Notes: generated from the sequence alone by a model not told the origin. A DNA stretch of 8,458 nucleotides from Thiotrichaceae bacterium (GCA_026992705.1 JALWYT010000047.1:1-8458); one strand, 5' to 3'. Positions 1-6,811 are shown, counted from the stretch's first letter. Numbers and translations: made by a program.

Positions 1-124
1 ACATTGGAGATACACTTAAATTGCGAGCTAGACCAGCAGCCACATCAACAAAACGATCAGAACTCCAGATAAGGAGAATCATGCCCGCAATAAGAGCAAT
101 AAAAGGGAGTAATAAAGTTGACAT
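1..124 (-). CDS. Calcium/sodium antiporter (CaCA family), N-terminal fragment cut by the window edge
   Basis: Only the first 41 codons are present; the gene continues past the left edge. The peptide begins MSTLLLPFIALIAG, a hydrophobic first membrane helix (about residues 3-20). Then comes SSDRFVDVAAGLARNLSVSP, which resembles the start of YrbG-type K+-dependent or Ca2+/Na+ exchangers (typically a DRFV.GA..LAR.LGVSPL pattern). In that family the next segment would be the first alpha repeat of an inner-membrane antiporter. The ATG at 122-124 is the earliest start after an in-frame TGA. It has no good Shine-Dalgarno sequence, but a TATAAT box lies about 30 bases upstream. The gene is 76 bases downstream of thyA on the same strand. 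The identification rests on the N-terminus only, so the exact ion specificity is open. Confidence 0.75.
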   Translation of the reverse strand, partial: MSTLLLPFIALIAGMILLIWSSDRFVDVAAGLARNLSVSPM

Positions 125-155
125 AGTAACTATGAATGAATTTTTGAAGTTATGG

Positions 156-161
156 ATTATA
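156..161 (-). promoter_or_regulatory. Candidate -10 box for the antiporter gene
   Basis: Read on the minus strand this is a perfect TATAAT, in the 76-base gap between the thyA stop and the antiporter ATG. It would place transcription start about 25 bases before the ATG. No good -35 hexamer sits 16-18 bases upstream, so this is a weak or activator-dependent promoter at best. The gap also has no convincing terminator for thyA, so read-through from thyA is equally possible. Confidence 0.35.
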
Positions 162-200
162 CAGAATCAACAAAGAATTGTATTGATAGTAAGCAGCTTT

Positions 201-995
201 TTAAACTGCAACTGGTGCCCTAATATGTGGATGACTTTTATAGTGAAGCACTTCAAAATCTTCATATTTAAAATCAAAAATAGACTTAATGTCAGGATTC
301 AATTTTAGCGTCGGCAAAGCTAATGGTTCTCGGCTTAATTGTAAGTCCACCTGCTCCATATGATTAGAATATAAATGAGCATCGCCCAAAGTATGCACAA
401 AATCACCGACTTGTAAATCACAAACCTGTGCCACCATGTGTACCAGTAGAGCATAAGAAGCGATATTGAAAGGAACACCCAAAAATATATCTGCACTGCG
501 TTGGTATAATTGACAAGATAATTTTCCATCAGCCACATAAAATTGGAAAAAAGTGTGGCAGGGTGGTAGTGCCATATTGTCTATCTCAGCAACATTCCAA
601 GCACTGACAATAAGACGACGCGAATCAGGATTATTTTTAATTTGCTTAACCACCTGAGAAATTTGATCAATATGTTTACCATTAGTCGTTGGCCAAGATC
701 GCCATTGCGAACCGTATACGGGACCTAGCTCACCATTTTCATCCGCCCATTCATTCCAAATCGAAACACCATTTTCTTGTAAATATTTAATATTGGTATC
801 GCCTTTTAAAAACCACAATAATTCGTGCAAAATCGAACGCAGATGTAGTTTTTTAGTGGTTACCATCGGGAACCCCTGAGATAAATCAAACCGCATTTGG
901 TAACCAAAAACAGATATTGTACCTGTACCTGTTCTATCAGATTTTATTGTGCCATTGTCACGCACATGACGCATAAGCTCTAAGTATTGTTTCAT
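201..995 (-). CDS. thyA: Thymidylate synthase
   Basis: ThyA makes dTMP from dUMP, using 5,10-methylenetetrahydrofolate as one-carbon donor and reductant, in the cytoplasm. The protein is 264 residues, the same length as E. coli ThyA, and is complete. Key residues fall at E. coli positions: Arg21 (SDRTGTG), Trp80, the nucleophile Cys146 in LPPCHTFFQFYV, Arg166 and Asp169 in QRSADIF, Asn177 in PFNIASY, and His207/Tyr209 in HLYSNH. The C-terminus ends APVAV, close to the E. coli APVAI tail that closes over the active site. The ATG is preceded by a good Shine-Dalgarno (AGGAC, 6 bases away). The gene lies 50 bases downstream of the DUF3426 gene. A TATAGT box at 1019-1024 could give it its own promoter, but no clear -35 accompanies it. 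In many gammaproteobacteria thyA follows lgt; that neighbour is absent here. Confidence 0.98.
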   Translation of the reverse strand: MKQYLELMRHVRDNGTIKSDRTGTGTISVFGYQMRFDLSQGFPMVTTKKLHLRSILHELLWFLKGDTNIKYLQENGVSIWNEWADENGELGPVYGSQWRSWPTTNGKHIDQISQVVKQIKNNPDSRRLIVSAWNVAEIDNMALPPCHTFFQFYVADGKLSCQLYQRSADIFLGVPFNIASYALLVHMVAQVCDLQVGDFVHTLGDAHLYSNHMEQVDLQLSREPLALPTLKLNPDIKSIFDFKYEDFEVLHYKSHPHIRAPVAV

Positions 996-1045
996 ACTGA
1001 TGTCCTGTCCCTATGAGAACTATACCTTTTATATTTTATTTGCGA

Positions 1046-1831
1046 CTATAGAAATTTAAATTGAAAACGTACAGCATCTTTACCGGGGTCTGCGATATGT
1101 AGTTTAAGTTCAATAGATTTGTTGCTGGTCATTAACATCCCTTTTTTATACTTGTTTTGTAAATATTCTTTAGGTGTAAAACGACGCAAAGCAACGATCT
1201 CTGATTTTGAGTTTAATAGACTAATTTCAATTAATGGGAAAGGTTGATCAAAACTGGCTTTATTTTCTAATGATGCACTGACGACAAGAGAGTTAGGGTT
1301 ATTAGGGTGTGAATAGATATTTCGATTCAGCATTTCGATTTTTGAAATATCGCGGCGAACTTCAATTTTACAGCCTGTGATTTTACAGAAAGCTCGTGTA
1401 ACACCTGCGGTAATTGGTTGTTCAGCTAACCAATCTTTTTGTTTATAAAGAATTTGGATCAGTAATAACAGTGATAAGCTTATTAAAGCGATAATTAAAA
1501 GCCGGCTTGAACGTGCCCTTTTTTGTATATTTCTTAATTGATGTACTTGGTTACGATTTTGCTTTGTCGTACTTGCTTTTGTTGCTATATGGTCAGATGA
1601 TGATAGATAAATTTTTCTTTTTTTACTTGTTGGAATCGGTGTTTCTTTAACTTCTTTTTTTAATTCACTCTTTTTTATAAACTTTCGATCTTCTGGTAAC
1701 GTTGTGCTGAGTGATTTCATTGCATCAAATGTACTTCCACATTCACCACAGCGTAATAAACCCTGAGCTGCGGTTAGCTCCTTCATTGTTACTCTAAAAA
1801 TCGCTTGGCAATTGTCGCACTGACTGTACAT
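1046..1831 (-). CDS. Zinc-ribbon / DUF3426 single-pass membrane protein
   Basis: The protein has 261 residues and a three-part layout. Residues 1-36 are an MJ0042-type zinc ribbon with Cys5-x2-Cys8 and Cys28-x2-Cys31 and the usual CxxCxxxFRV and RCGxCGxxFDA contexts. Residues about 40-108 are a Lys/Ser/Thr-rich, probably unstructured basic linker. Residues about 109-129 (RLLIIALISLSLLLLIQILY) form one membrane helix. The rest is a DUF3426 domain with a Cys149/Cys154 pair (FCKITGC), SLVVSASLEN and RRFTPKEYL. The positive-inside rule puts the zinc ribbon in the cytoplasm and the C-terminal domain in the periplasm. The function is unknown. Such genes directly follow prmA in Pseudomonas, but here 287 bases intervene. 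The start fits the family N-terminus (MYxQCxxC), although the only Shine-Dalgarno-like AGAGG is 16 bases away, so translation may be weak. Confidence 0.9.
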   Translation of the reverse strand: MYSQCDNCQAIFRVTMKELTAAQGLLRCGECGSTFDAMKSLSTTLPEDRKFIKKSELKKEVKETPIPTSKKRKIYLSSSDHIATKASTTKQNRNQVHQLRNIQKRARSSRLLIIALISLSLLLLIQILYKQKDWLAEQPITAGVTRAFCKITGCKIEVRRDISKIEMLNRNIYSHPNNPNSLVVSASLENKASFDQPFPLIEISLLNSKSEIVALRRFTPKEYLQNKYKKGMLMTSNKSIELKLHIADPGKDAVRFQFKFL

Positions 1832-1920
1832 AAATATTTATTTGAAACCTCTAAATTTGATAACGTATTGACCTCGATAAGGTTTACTTTTCAAAGAACT
1901 GCTGCTGGCTGGTAGTGCAG

Positions 1921-1949
1921 GTTACAAATCGACAAAATCATCATATCAA
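1921..1949 (-). promoter_or_regulatory. Candidate sigma-70 promoter for the DUF3426 gene (and perhaps thyA)
   Basis: On the minus strand, TTGATA (1944-1949, five of six matches to the -35 consensus) is followed after exactly 17 bases by TGTAAC (1921-1926, four of six to the -10 consensus). It lies 90-118 bases before the DUF3426 ATG, giving a leader of roughly 80 bases. It overlaps the six-base inverted repeat CAAAAT/ATTTTG. The call is by eye in AT-rich DNA, where chance matches are common. Confidence 0.3.
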
Positions 1950-2034
1950 TTTTGAATTCTGAACTCACTAAGCACTTTTTTACAATGGGTTCATTATTCG
2001 CTTATTCTAGGGCAAACTCCAAGCTTATTTTAGG

Positions 2035-2059
2035 AAATAAAAGAGCAATTGTCCTTGCT
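2035..2059 (-). terminator. Weak terminator-like hairpin after prmA
   Basis: On the minus strand, AGCAA-GGACAA-TTGCT forms a five-base-pair stem with a six-base loop, followed by CTTTTATTT. It sits 60-80 bases beyond the prmA stop. The stem is short and has only two G-C pairs, so it may be a partial terminator or attenuator for the yjgR-to-prmA transcript, or chance. Confidence 0.25.
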
Positions 2060-2118
2060 ATTCAGTAGAAAAATACAGCCATTTATCATTATTTATTTTT
2101 ATGAGATGAAAAAGTAGA

Positions 2119-3024
2119 TTATTTGCTGATTTTTCTAGCTGATATGCGAACCCATTCCTTAAGTTCTTTTATTTCAACATCTTCAAGCTCGTTTGAGTAA
2201 GCGGCTAAAACAGCGTCAAGCTGTGTTTGTAAAATACCTGATAAAACAATTTGTCCATTGGGCTTTAATAAGCTGATTAATTGTGTTGATAATGTGATGA
2301 GCGGTTCCGATAAAATATTGGCAAGCACTAAATCCGCCTCTTGTACGGCTAAATTTTCGGGCATACAGGTCAAAATACGCTTGGCATCAATCTGGTTGCG
2401 TTGCATATTGTCTTGTGTTGCGATTAAGGCTTGTTCGTCTATATCGGTTGCATGAATTTCTTTGGCTCCTAGTTTGGCGGCAGCAATGGCTAAGATGCCT
2501 GAGCCACAGCCAAAGTCGATAACTGTTTTATTCTGTGGTGGATGTTGATCTAGCCATTCTAGGCATAATGCGGTGGTTGGGTGTGTGCCTGTTCCGAAAG
2601 CGAGTCCGGGGTCAAGTAAGATTTTTACGCTATTATCATCAGGCATTTCAGACCAGCTTGGGTAAATCCATAAATTATCGCCAAATTTCATGGGCTGAAA
2701 ATCTTTCATCCATGCCCGCTCCCAATCCTGATCTTCCAAAACTTCTGTGCGTAGTTCTTTGATTTCCCAGCTTGGGTGGTCTTTTAATTCAAACAAAAGA
2801 AAAGGAATTCGCTCAAAATTTTCAGAAAATAAGCCTGTGATAATAATGTCATTCCATAACGGTGTTTCACCGGGGAGTGGTTCGAGTACAGGCTGATCAC
2901 CTGCGTCTTGATAGGTGATGGAGACAGCACCCGCTGCCTCCATTGCATCAGAAATGGCTTGTTGATCATCTCGATGCGTTCGACAAATGACTTGTTGCCA
3001 TCGGGGTTTTATAGTGGCAGCCAT
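2119..3024 (-). CDS. prmA: Ribosomal protein L11 methyltransferase
   Basis: PrmA transfers methyl groups from S-adenosylmethionine to amino groups of ribosomal protein L11. The protein has 301 residues (E. coli 293). Residues 1 to about 100 are the substrate-recruiting N-terminal domain, including the conserved EDQDWERAW near 97-105. The Rossmann methyltransferase domain follows. Landmarks are DPGLAFGTGTHPTT (138-151), the SAM-binding loop VIDFGCGSGIL (168-178), the acidic end of the next strand ATDID (192-196), and LANIL (234-238), which replaces the NPPY motif of other amino-methyltransferases. The ATG shares one base with the accC stop (TAATG), and an AGGAC Shine-Dalgarno lies just upstream inside accC, so translation is probably coupled. 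It is the last gene of the tightly packed block. E. coli strains lacking prmA grow normally, so its presence here says little about essentiality. Confidence 0.97.
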   Translation of the reverse strand: MAATIKPRWQQVICRTHRDDQQAISDAMEAAGAVSITYQDAGDQPVLEPLPGETPLWNDIIITGLFSENFERIPFLLFELKDHPSWEIKELRTEVLEDQDWERAWMKDFQPMKFGDNLWIYPSWSEMPDDNSVKILLDPGLAFGTGTHPTTALCLEWLDQHPPQNKTVIDFGCGSGILAIAAAKLGAKEIHATDIDEQALIATQDNMQRNQIDAKRILTCMPENLAVQEADLVLANILSEPLITLSTQLISLLKPNGQIVLSGILQTQLDAVLAAYSNELEDVEIKELKEWVRISARKISK

Positions 3025-4367
3025 TAAAGTCCTAGTTTCTTTTCTAAATAATGAATATCTGCACCGCCTTTAATAAAGTTCTCATCCTCTAAGATGCTTT
3101 TCTGTAGCGGGATATTGGTTTTAATGCCGTCGATTAACATCTCAGTTAATGCTCCTTGCATACGACGAATAGCGGTGTCACGGCTCGTTCCATGCACAAT
3201 CAGCTTGCCAATCATGGAATCATAATAAGGTGGCACGCTGTAATCTGCATAGATGTGTGAATCAACCCGCACACCTAAACCACCCGGTGCATGGTATCGG
3301 GTTACTTTGCCCGGAGATGGCATAAAGGTATTTGGATCTTCAGCATTAATTCGGCACTCAATCGCATGACCGTTGATTTTAATATCTTCCTGCTTGATGC
3401 TTAATTCTTCACCTGCTGCAATAAATAGCTGCTGTTTTACAAGATCAACCCCTGTGATTAATTCCGTTACAGGATGCTCAACCTGTAGGCGAGTGTTCAT
3501 TTCAATAAAATAGAATTCGCCGTTTTCATAAAGAAATTCAAACGTCCCTGCACCGTGATAGTCGATTTTAGTACAAGCATCCGCCACGATTTTACCAAGA
3601 TGATTACGCATTTCTTCCGTAATCCCCGGTGCGGGTGCTTCTTCTACCACTTTTTGATGACGACGCTGCATAGAACAATCGCGTTCGCCAAGATGGATGG
3701 CATTGCCGTGTTTATCAGAAAGCACTTGGAATTCAACATGGCGTGGTGTTTGTAAATATTTTTCCATATACACCACTTCATTGCCGAAGGTGTTGCGGGC
3801 TTCAGTTTGTGTCAACGTAATGGCCTCAAGCAAATCTTCCGCTTTTTCAACGACTCGCATACCGCGACCACCGCCACCGCCTGTTGCTTTGATAATAACG
3901 GGGTAGCCAATTTTTTCACCTAACTGTAAGCAATAATCTGCATCGTCTGTGTTTAGCGGACCATCAGAACCGGGAACGCAAGGCACATTTGCAGCTTTCA
4001 TTGCCTCAATCGCAGATATTTTATCGCCCATTAAGCGGATCGTTTCTGCCTTAGGACCAATAAAAGTAAAACCGCTCGATTCAACACGCTCGGCAAAGTC
4101 GGCATTTTCAGAGAGAAAACCATAACCGGGGTGAATCGCATCAGCACCTGTAACTTCGGCGGCACTGATAATGGCGGGAATATTAAGATAGCTATCAGCA
4201 GATGCGGCAGGACCGATGCAGACAGCTTCATCAGCAAGGCGGACATGTTTTAAATCGCGGTCTGCGGTTGAGTGTACCGCAACGGTTTTTATGCCCAGCT
4301 CACGACAAGCTCGCAGTATGCGTAGTGCAATTTCGCCACGATTGGCGATAAGAACTTTCTTTAGCAT
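3024..4367 (-). CDS. accC: Biotin carboxylase subunit of acetyl-CoA carboxylase
   Basis: AccC uses ATP and bicarbonate to carboxylate the biotin on AccB, the first half-reaction of malonyl-CoA synthesis. The protein has 447 residues (E. coli 449). Order: N-terminal biotin-carboxylase domain starting KKVLIANRGEIALR; ATP-grasp domain with Lys116, Lys160, and the glycine-rich lid ATGGGGGRGM (161-170); then His210, the HQKVVEEAPAPG strand (Lys239), and the metal/catalytic segment FIEMNTRLQVEHP (Glu289, Asn291, Arg293). The C-terminal domain has Arg339 in HAIECRINAED. Most positions are one higher than in E. coli, consistent with a one-residue insertion between 116 and 160. No key residue is missing. 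The gap to accB is 15 bases and contains the Shine-Dalgarno GAGG, eight bases before the ATG. The downstream prmA overlaps by one base. The carboxyltransferase genes accA and accD are not in the window, as is usual. Confidence 0.99.
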   Translation of the reverse strand: MLKKVLIANRGEIALRILRACRELGIKTVAVHSTADRDLKHVRLADEAVCIGPAASADSYLNIPAIISAAEVTGADAIHPGYGFLSENADFAERVESSGFTFIGPKAETIRLMGDKISAIEAMKAANVPCVPGSDGPLNTDDADYCLQLGEKIGYPVIIKATGGGGGRGMRVVEKAEDLLEAITLTQTEARNTFGNEVVYMEKYLQTPRHVEFQVLSDKHGNAIHLGERDCSMQRRHQKVVEEAPAPGITEEMRNHLGKIVADACTKIDYHGAGTFEFLYENGEFYFIEMNTRLQVEHPVTELITGVDLVKQQLFIAAGEELSIKQEDIKINGHAIECRINAEDPNTFMPSPGKVTRYHAPGGLGVRVDSHIYADYSVPPYYDSMIGKLIVHGTSRDTAIRRMQGALTEMLIDGIKTNIPLQKSILEDENFIKGGADIHYLEKKLGL

Positions 4368-4382
4368 AGTAGCAACCTCGGT

Positions 4383-4853
4383 TTATGCAATCTCAAAGAG
4401 TGGTTGACCAAATTCTACAGGTTGCTCATTTTCAACTAAAATGGCTTTAATCACGCCAGCTTTATCTGCCTCAATCTGGTTAAGCATTTTCATGGCTTCG
4501 ATAATACATAAGGTATCACCAACAGAAACACTATCGCCGACTTCAACAAAATTCTTTGCAGTGGGTGACGGTGCAGAATAGAAAGTACCAACCATTGGTG
4601 AGGTGACGATATGTCCAGTGGGTTCATTGCTAGCGGGAGCTTCTTCAGCACTAGGTGCTGCTTCTGCGATGGGAGCGGCAGGTATCGGTGCGGCAGCCGG
4701 AGCGGGGGCAATGGCTGGTGCGGTTTGTACGGTAACGGCAGAGGTCGCACGACTAATGCGAATACTGTCCTCGCCATTTTGTATTTCAATTTCAGCAATT
4801 CCGCTTGCGTCGACCATTTCAATGAGTTTTTTAATTTTGCGAACATCCATCAT
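4383..4853 (-). CDS. accB: Biotin carboxyl carrier protein of acetyl-CoA carboxylase
   Basis: AccB carries the biotin that shuttles CO2 between AccC and the AccAD carboxyltransferase. The protein has 156 residues, the same as E. coli. Residues 1-36 are the conserved N-terminal region (DVRKIKKLIEMV, then EIEIQNGEDSIRISR). Residues about 40-78 are a flexible Ala/Pro-rich linker. The biotinyl domain (about 80-156) contains SPMVGTFY, the protruding thumb APSPTAKN (94-101) typical of this carrier, and the biotinylation site EAMKM with Lys122. The gene overlaps aroQ by four bases (ATGA). Two ATG codons stand in tandem: the first has AAAGGG six bases upstream, while the second matches the usual family start MD(I/V)RK, so the true protein may be one residue shorter. 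In E. coli AccB represses its own operon; whether that holds here cannot be seen. Confidence 0.99.
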   Translation of the reverse strand: MMDVRKIKKLIEMVDASGIAEIEIQNGEDSIRISRATSAVTVQTAPAIAPAPAAAPIPAAPIAEAAPSAEEAPASNEPTGHIVTSPMVGTFYSAPSPTAKNFVEVGDSVSVGDTLCIIEAMKMLNQIEADKAGVIKAILVENEQPVEFGQPLFEIA

Positions 4854-5308
4854 CTGTTGCCCTTTGTTTGTGATGACAGCATATTGATTGCTGCCTGTAA
4901 TGCTAAGTCATACCCCTGTGAGCCTAAGCCGACAATCGTTCCTACTGCTATATCAGAAAAGTAAGAATGTTGTCGAAACGCTTCTCTTTGATGCACATTA
5001 GAAATGTGAATTTCAATAAAGGGGACGTTTATCCCTAGTAAAGCATCGCGTAGTGCGATACTGGTGTGTGTAAATGCAGCAGGATTAAACAATATAAACT
5101 GCGTGTTGTCATCTAATGTGGCATGAATCTTATTGATTAATTCAAATTCTGCATTATTTTGAAAAGATTCTAAGTGATAACCTGCCTCTTTTGCAGATTT
5201 TTTTAAGCGATTTTCAATATCTTTTAGCGTATCTGCTCCATAATGCCCCGGTTCTCGTTGCCCGAGTAAGTTTAAATTAGGTCCATTAAGCAAAAGAATT
5301 TTAGTCAC
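4850..5308 (-). CDS. aroQ: 3-dehydroquinate dehydratase, type II
   Basis: This enzyme converts 3-dehydroquinate to 3-dehydroshikimate in the shikimate pathway, as a dodecamer in the type II family. The protein has 152 residues, normal length. The N-terminal signature LNGPNLNLLGQREP is followed by the flexible loop carrying catalytic Tyr23 (Arg18 nearby). NPAAFTHTSIALRDAL (75-90) supplies Asn75 and His81, and EIHISNVHQREAFRQHSYFS (99-118) supplies His101, Arg108 and Arg112. It starts at GTG (5306-5308), not ATG. No in-frame ATG lies nearby and the family signature begins a few residues in, which fixes this start. The best Shine-Dalgarno, AAAGGA, is 12 bases before the GTG and overlaps the last codons of yjgR, whose stop is only six bases upstream. 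The 3' end overlaps accB by four bases. The order aroQ-accB-accC is common in gammaproteobacteria that use the type II enzyme. Confidence 0.98.
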   Translation of the reverse strand: MTKILLLNGPNLNLLGQREPGHYGADTLKDIENRLKKSAKEAGYHLESFQNNAEFELINKIHATLDDNTQFILFNPAAFTHTSIALRDALLGINVPFIEIHISNVHQREAFRQHSYFSDIAVGTIVGLGSQGYDLALQAAINMLSSQTKGNR

Positions 5309-5314
5309 GGCAGT

Positions 5315-6784
5315 TTAACGTCCTTTGAATATAGAGCCTAGAATACCCCGTACAATTTGTCGACCAACGCGGCTGCCAATCGCCCTTGCCACGCTTTTGA
5401 TAAAGGTTTCACCAATACCTTGGCGGCGACTGCCTGATGATCTGCGTTCTGCTTTTTTTTGCTCTGCCAAGCGTTTTGCTTCTTCAGCCGCTTTGGCAGC
5501 GACTTCTGCTCGTTTTTGTAGATTTTCATAAGCAGAATCGCGGTCTATCATGGTATCATAACGCCCCGCTAAAGGACTGATTCTCACCAAGTCCGCTTGC
5601 TCTGCTTCGCTAATTGGTCCCATTAATGAACGAGGTGGACACATCAAGGTTTTTTCAACCACGCTAGGCGTTCCCTTTTCTTCCAGAACAGACACCAAAG
5701 CCTCGCCAACACCCAATTCCATAATGGCTTTTTCAGTATCGAAATTAGGGTTTTGTCTAAAAGTTGATGCCGCAGCACGGACGGCTTTTTGTTCTTTAGG
5801 GGTGTAGGCACGCAAGGCGTGTTGAATACGATTGCCTAATTGACCGAGTACGCCTTCTGGAATATCTAAAGGATTTTGTGTAATGAAATAAATACCAACG
5901 CCTTTGGAGCGAATCAGCTTAACGACTTGCTCAACCTTTTCGACCAACGCTTTTGGTGCATCGTTGAATAATAAATGGGCTTCGTCAAAGAAAAACACCA
6001 GCTTAGGCTTATCCATATCACCCACTTCAGGTAATTCTTCAAATAGCTCGGAAAGCAACCAAAGCAGGAAAGTGGCATAAAGGCGTGGCGTATTGACCAG
6101 CTTATCTGCCATTAAAATATTAACTTGCCCATAGCCTTTGGCTCCTGTCCGCATAAAATCCCATAACTCAAGAGCAGGCTCGCCAAAAAAGTTTTCCGCT
6201 CCCTGTTGCTCTAAGACTAATAAGCGACGCTGGATGGCTCCAATAGAAGCCGAGCTAATATTGCCATAATCATTCTGAAATTCTTTGCGATGGTCGCCCA
6301 TATATTGCAACATGGAACGCAAGTCTTTTAAATCCAGCAATAATAAGCCTTCATCATCGGCAAACTTAAAGGCAATGTTCAATACGCCTTCTTGCGTATC
6401 ATTAAGCTCAAGCAATCGGGACAATAATAGAGGTCCCATATCCGAGATAGTGGCACGAATAGGATGCCCTTGCTCACCAAATATATCCCATAAAACACTC
6501 GGGCAACCTTCCGCTTGATAATCATCAATGCCAATTTTTTCAATACGCTCATCAATTTTAGGATGCGGTTTTGCAGGGGCAGAAATCCCCGTTAAATCGC
6601 CTTTAATATCGGCTAAAAAGACAGGAACACCAATGCGAGAGAAGTTTTCAGCTAAAATCTGTAAAGAAATGGTTTTACCCGTCCCCGTAGCGCCAGCGAT
6701 TAAACCATGCCGATTAGCATAGCGAGGATTGAGAAAGACTTGTTTATCACCTTTACCAAGAAGGAGTCCTGATTGTTCAGACAT
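5315..6784 (-). CDS. yjgR: HerA-like ATPase of the YjgR/DUF853 family
   Basis: The 489-residue protein (E. coli YjgR about 500) is a predicted P-loop ATPase of the HerA/FtsK class, cytoplasmic, of unproven function. Walker A is GATGTGKT (31-38). VPVFLADIKGDLTGI (53-67) and WDIFGEQGHPIRATISDMGP (99-118) are family-typical. Walker B is LVFFFDEAH (262-270; Asp267, Glu268). The sensor segment YFITQNPLDIPEGVLGQLGNRIQHALR follows (299-325; Gln303, Arg319). Residues about 417-452 are a charged Ala/Glu/Lys helix, probably coiled coil, with a basic patch RRSSGSRR. The C-terminus (460-489) carries the conserved SVARAIGSRVGRQIVRG tail. The Ala/Lys segment contains a run of eight A. Upstream is a 49-base gap with a palindrome; only a weak Shine-Dalgarno (GAGA) precedes the ATG. 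Six bases separate it from aroQ, so the two are almost certainly co-transcribed. No NurA-like nuclease partner is present. Confidence 0.93.
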   Translation of the reverse strand: MSEQSGLLLGKGDKQVFLNPRYANRHGLIAGATGTGKTISLQILAENFSRIGVPVFLADIKGDLTGISAPAKPHPKIDERIEKIGIDDYQAEGCPSVLWDIFGEQGHPIRATISDMGPLLLSRLLELNDTQEGVLNIAFKFADDEGLLLLDLKDLRSMLQYMGDHRKEFQNDYGNISSASIGAIQRRLLVLEQQGAENFFGEPALELWDFMRTGAKGYGQVNILMADKLVNTPRLYATFLLWLLSELFEELPEVGDMDKPKLVFFFDEAHLLFNDAPKALVEKVEQVVKLIRSKGVGIYFITQNPLDIPEGVLGQLGNRIQHALRAYTPKEQKAVRAAASTFRQNPNFDTEKAIMELGVGEALVSVLEEKGTPSVVEKTLMCPPRSLMGPISEAEQADLVRISPLAGRYDTMIDRDSAYENLQKRAEVAAKAAEEAKRLAEQKKAERRSSGSRRQGIGETFIKSVARAIGSRVGRQIVRGILGSIFKGR

Positions 6785-6811
6785 AGAATAATTCTCGTAT
6801 TAACGGTTGTT

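Larger units (their letters stand above)
1832..2118. other. 287-base intergenic spacer between prmA and the DUF3426 gene
   Basis: I find no protein-coding sequence I can defend here. Frames on both strands are short and broken by stops; the longest open stretch is about 37 codons with no start or ribosome-binding signal. The spacer holds a weak hairpin with a T-rich tail next to prmA (2044-2059), a promoter-like pair (1921-1949) and a six-base inverted repeat, CAAAAT/ATTTTG, at 1933-1938 and 1949-1954. The minus-strand heptamer AATAAGC occurs twice about 20 bases apart. I do not recognise the rest. It could be a decayed insertion or simply a leader region. Confidence 0.6.

Noticed and set aside
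201..217. GCAG/CTGC hairpin around the thyA stop as a terminator
   Set aside because: The stem is four pairs with an A-rich loop and no T tract follows it.
21..308. Plus-strand open frame of 95 codons across the left edge
   Set aside because: It runs antisense to the antiporter N-terminus and the 3' end of thyA, both of which match known families. Its translation has no recognisable domain.
1053..1062. AATTTAAATT shared with the core of the palindrome at 6812-6827
   Set aside because: It lies in the coding end of the DUF3426 gene and is only the A/T core. The flanking GCT/AGC arms are missing, so this is base composition.
1984..2067. Short plus-strand frame of 27 codons in the prmA/DUF3426 spacer
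   Set aside because: It has no ribosome-binding site and no recognisable similarity, and this length is expected by chance.
4611..4964. Plus-strand open frames antisense to accB and aroQ
   Set aside because: They arise from the Ala/Pro-rich linker codons read in reverse. The real genes on the minus strand have full catalytic and biotinylation motifs.
4993..5163. QNNAEFELI in AroQ in place of the more common QSNxEGELI
   Set aside because: Pseudomonas-type AroQ has QSNAEYELI, so only one Ser-to-Asn change remains and all catalytic residues are present.
5315..6784. HerA-like ATPase as part of a phage-defence system
   Set aside because: Defence HerA proteins sit beside NurA, Sir2 or other nucleases. 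Here the neighbours are aroQ and acc genes, and the sequence matches the stand-alone YjgR/DUF853 family.
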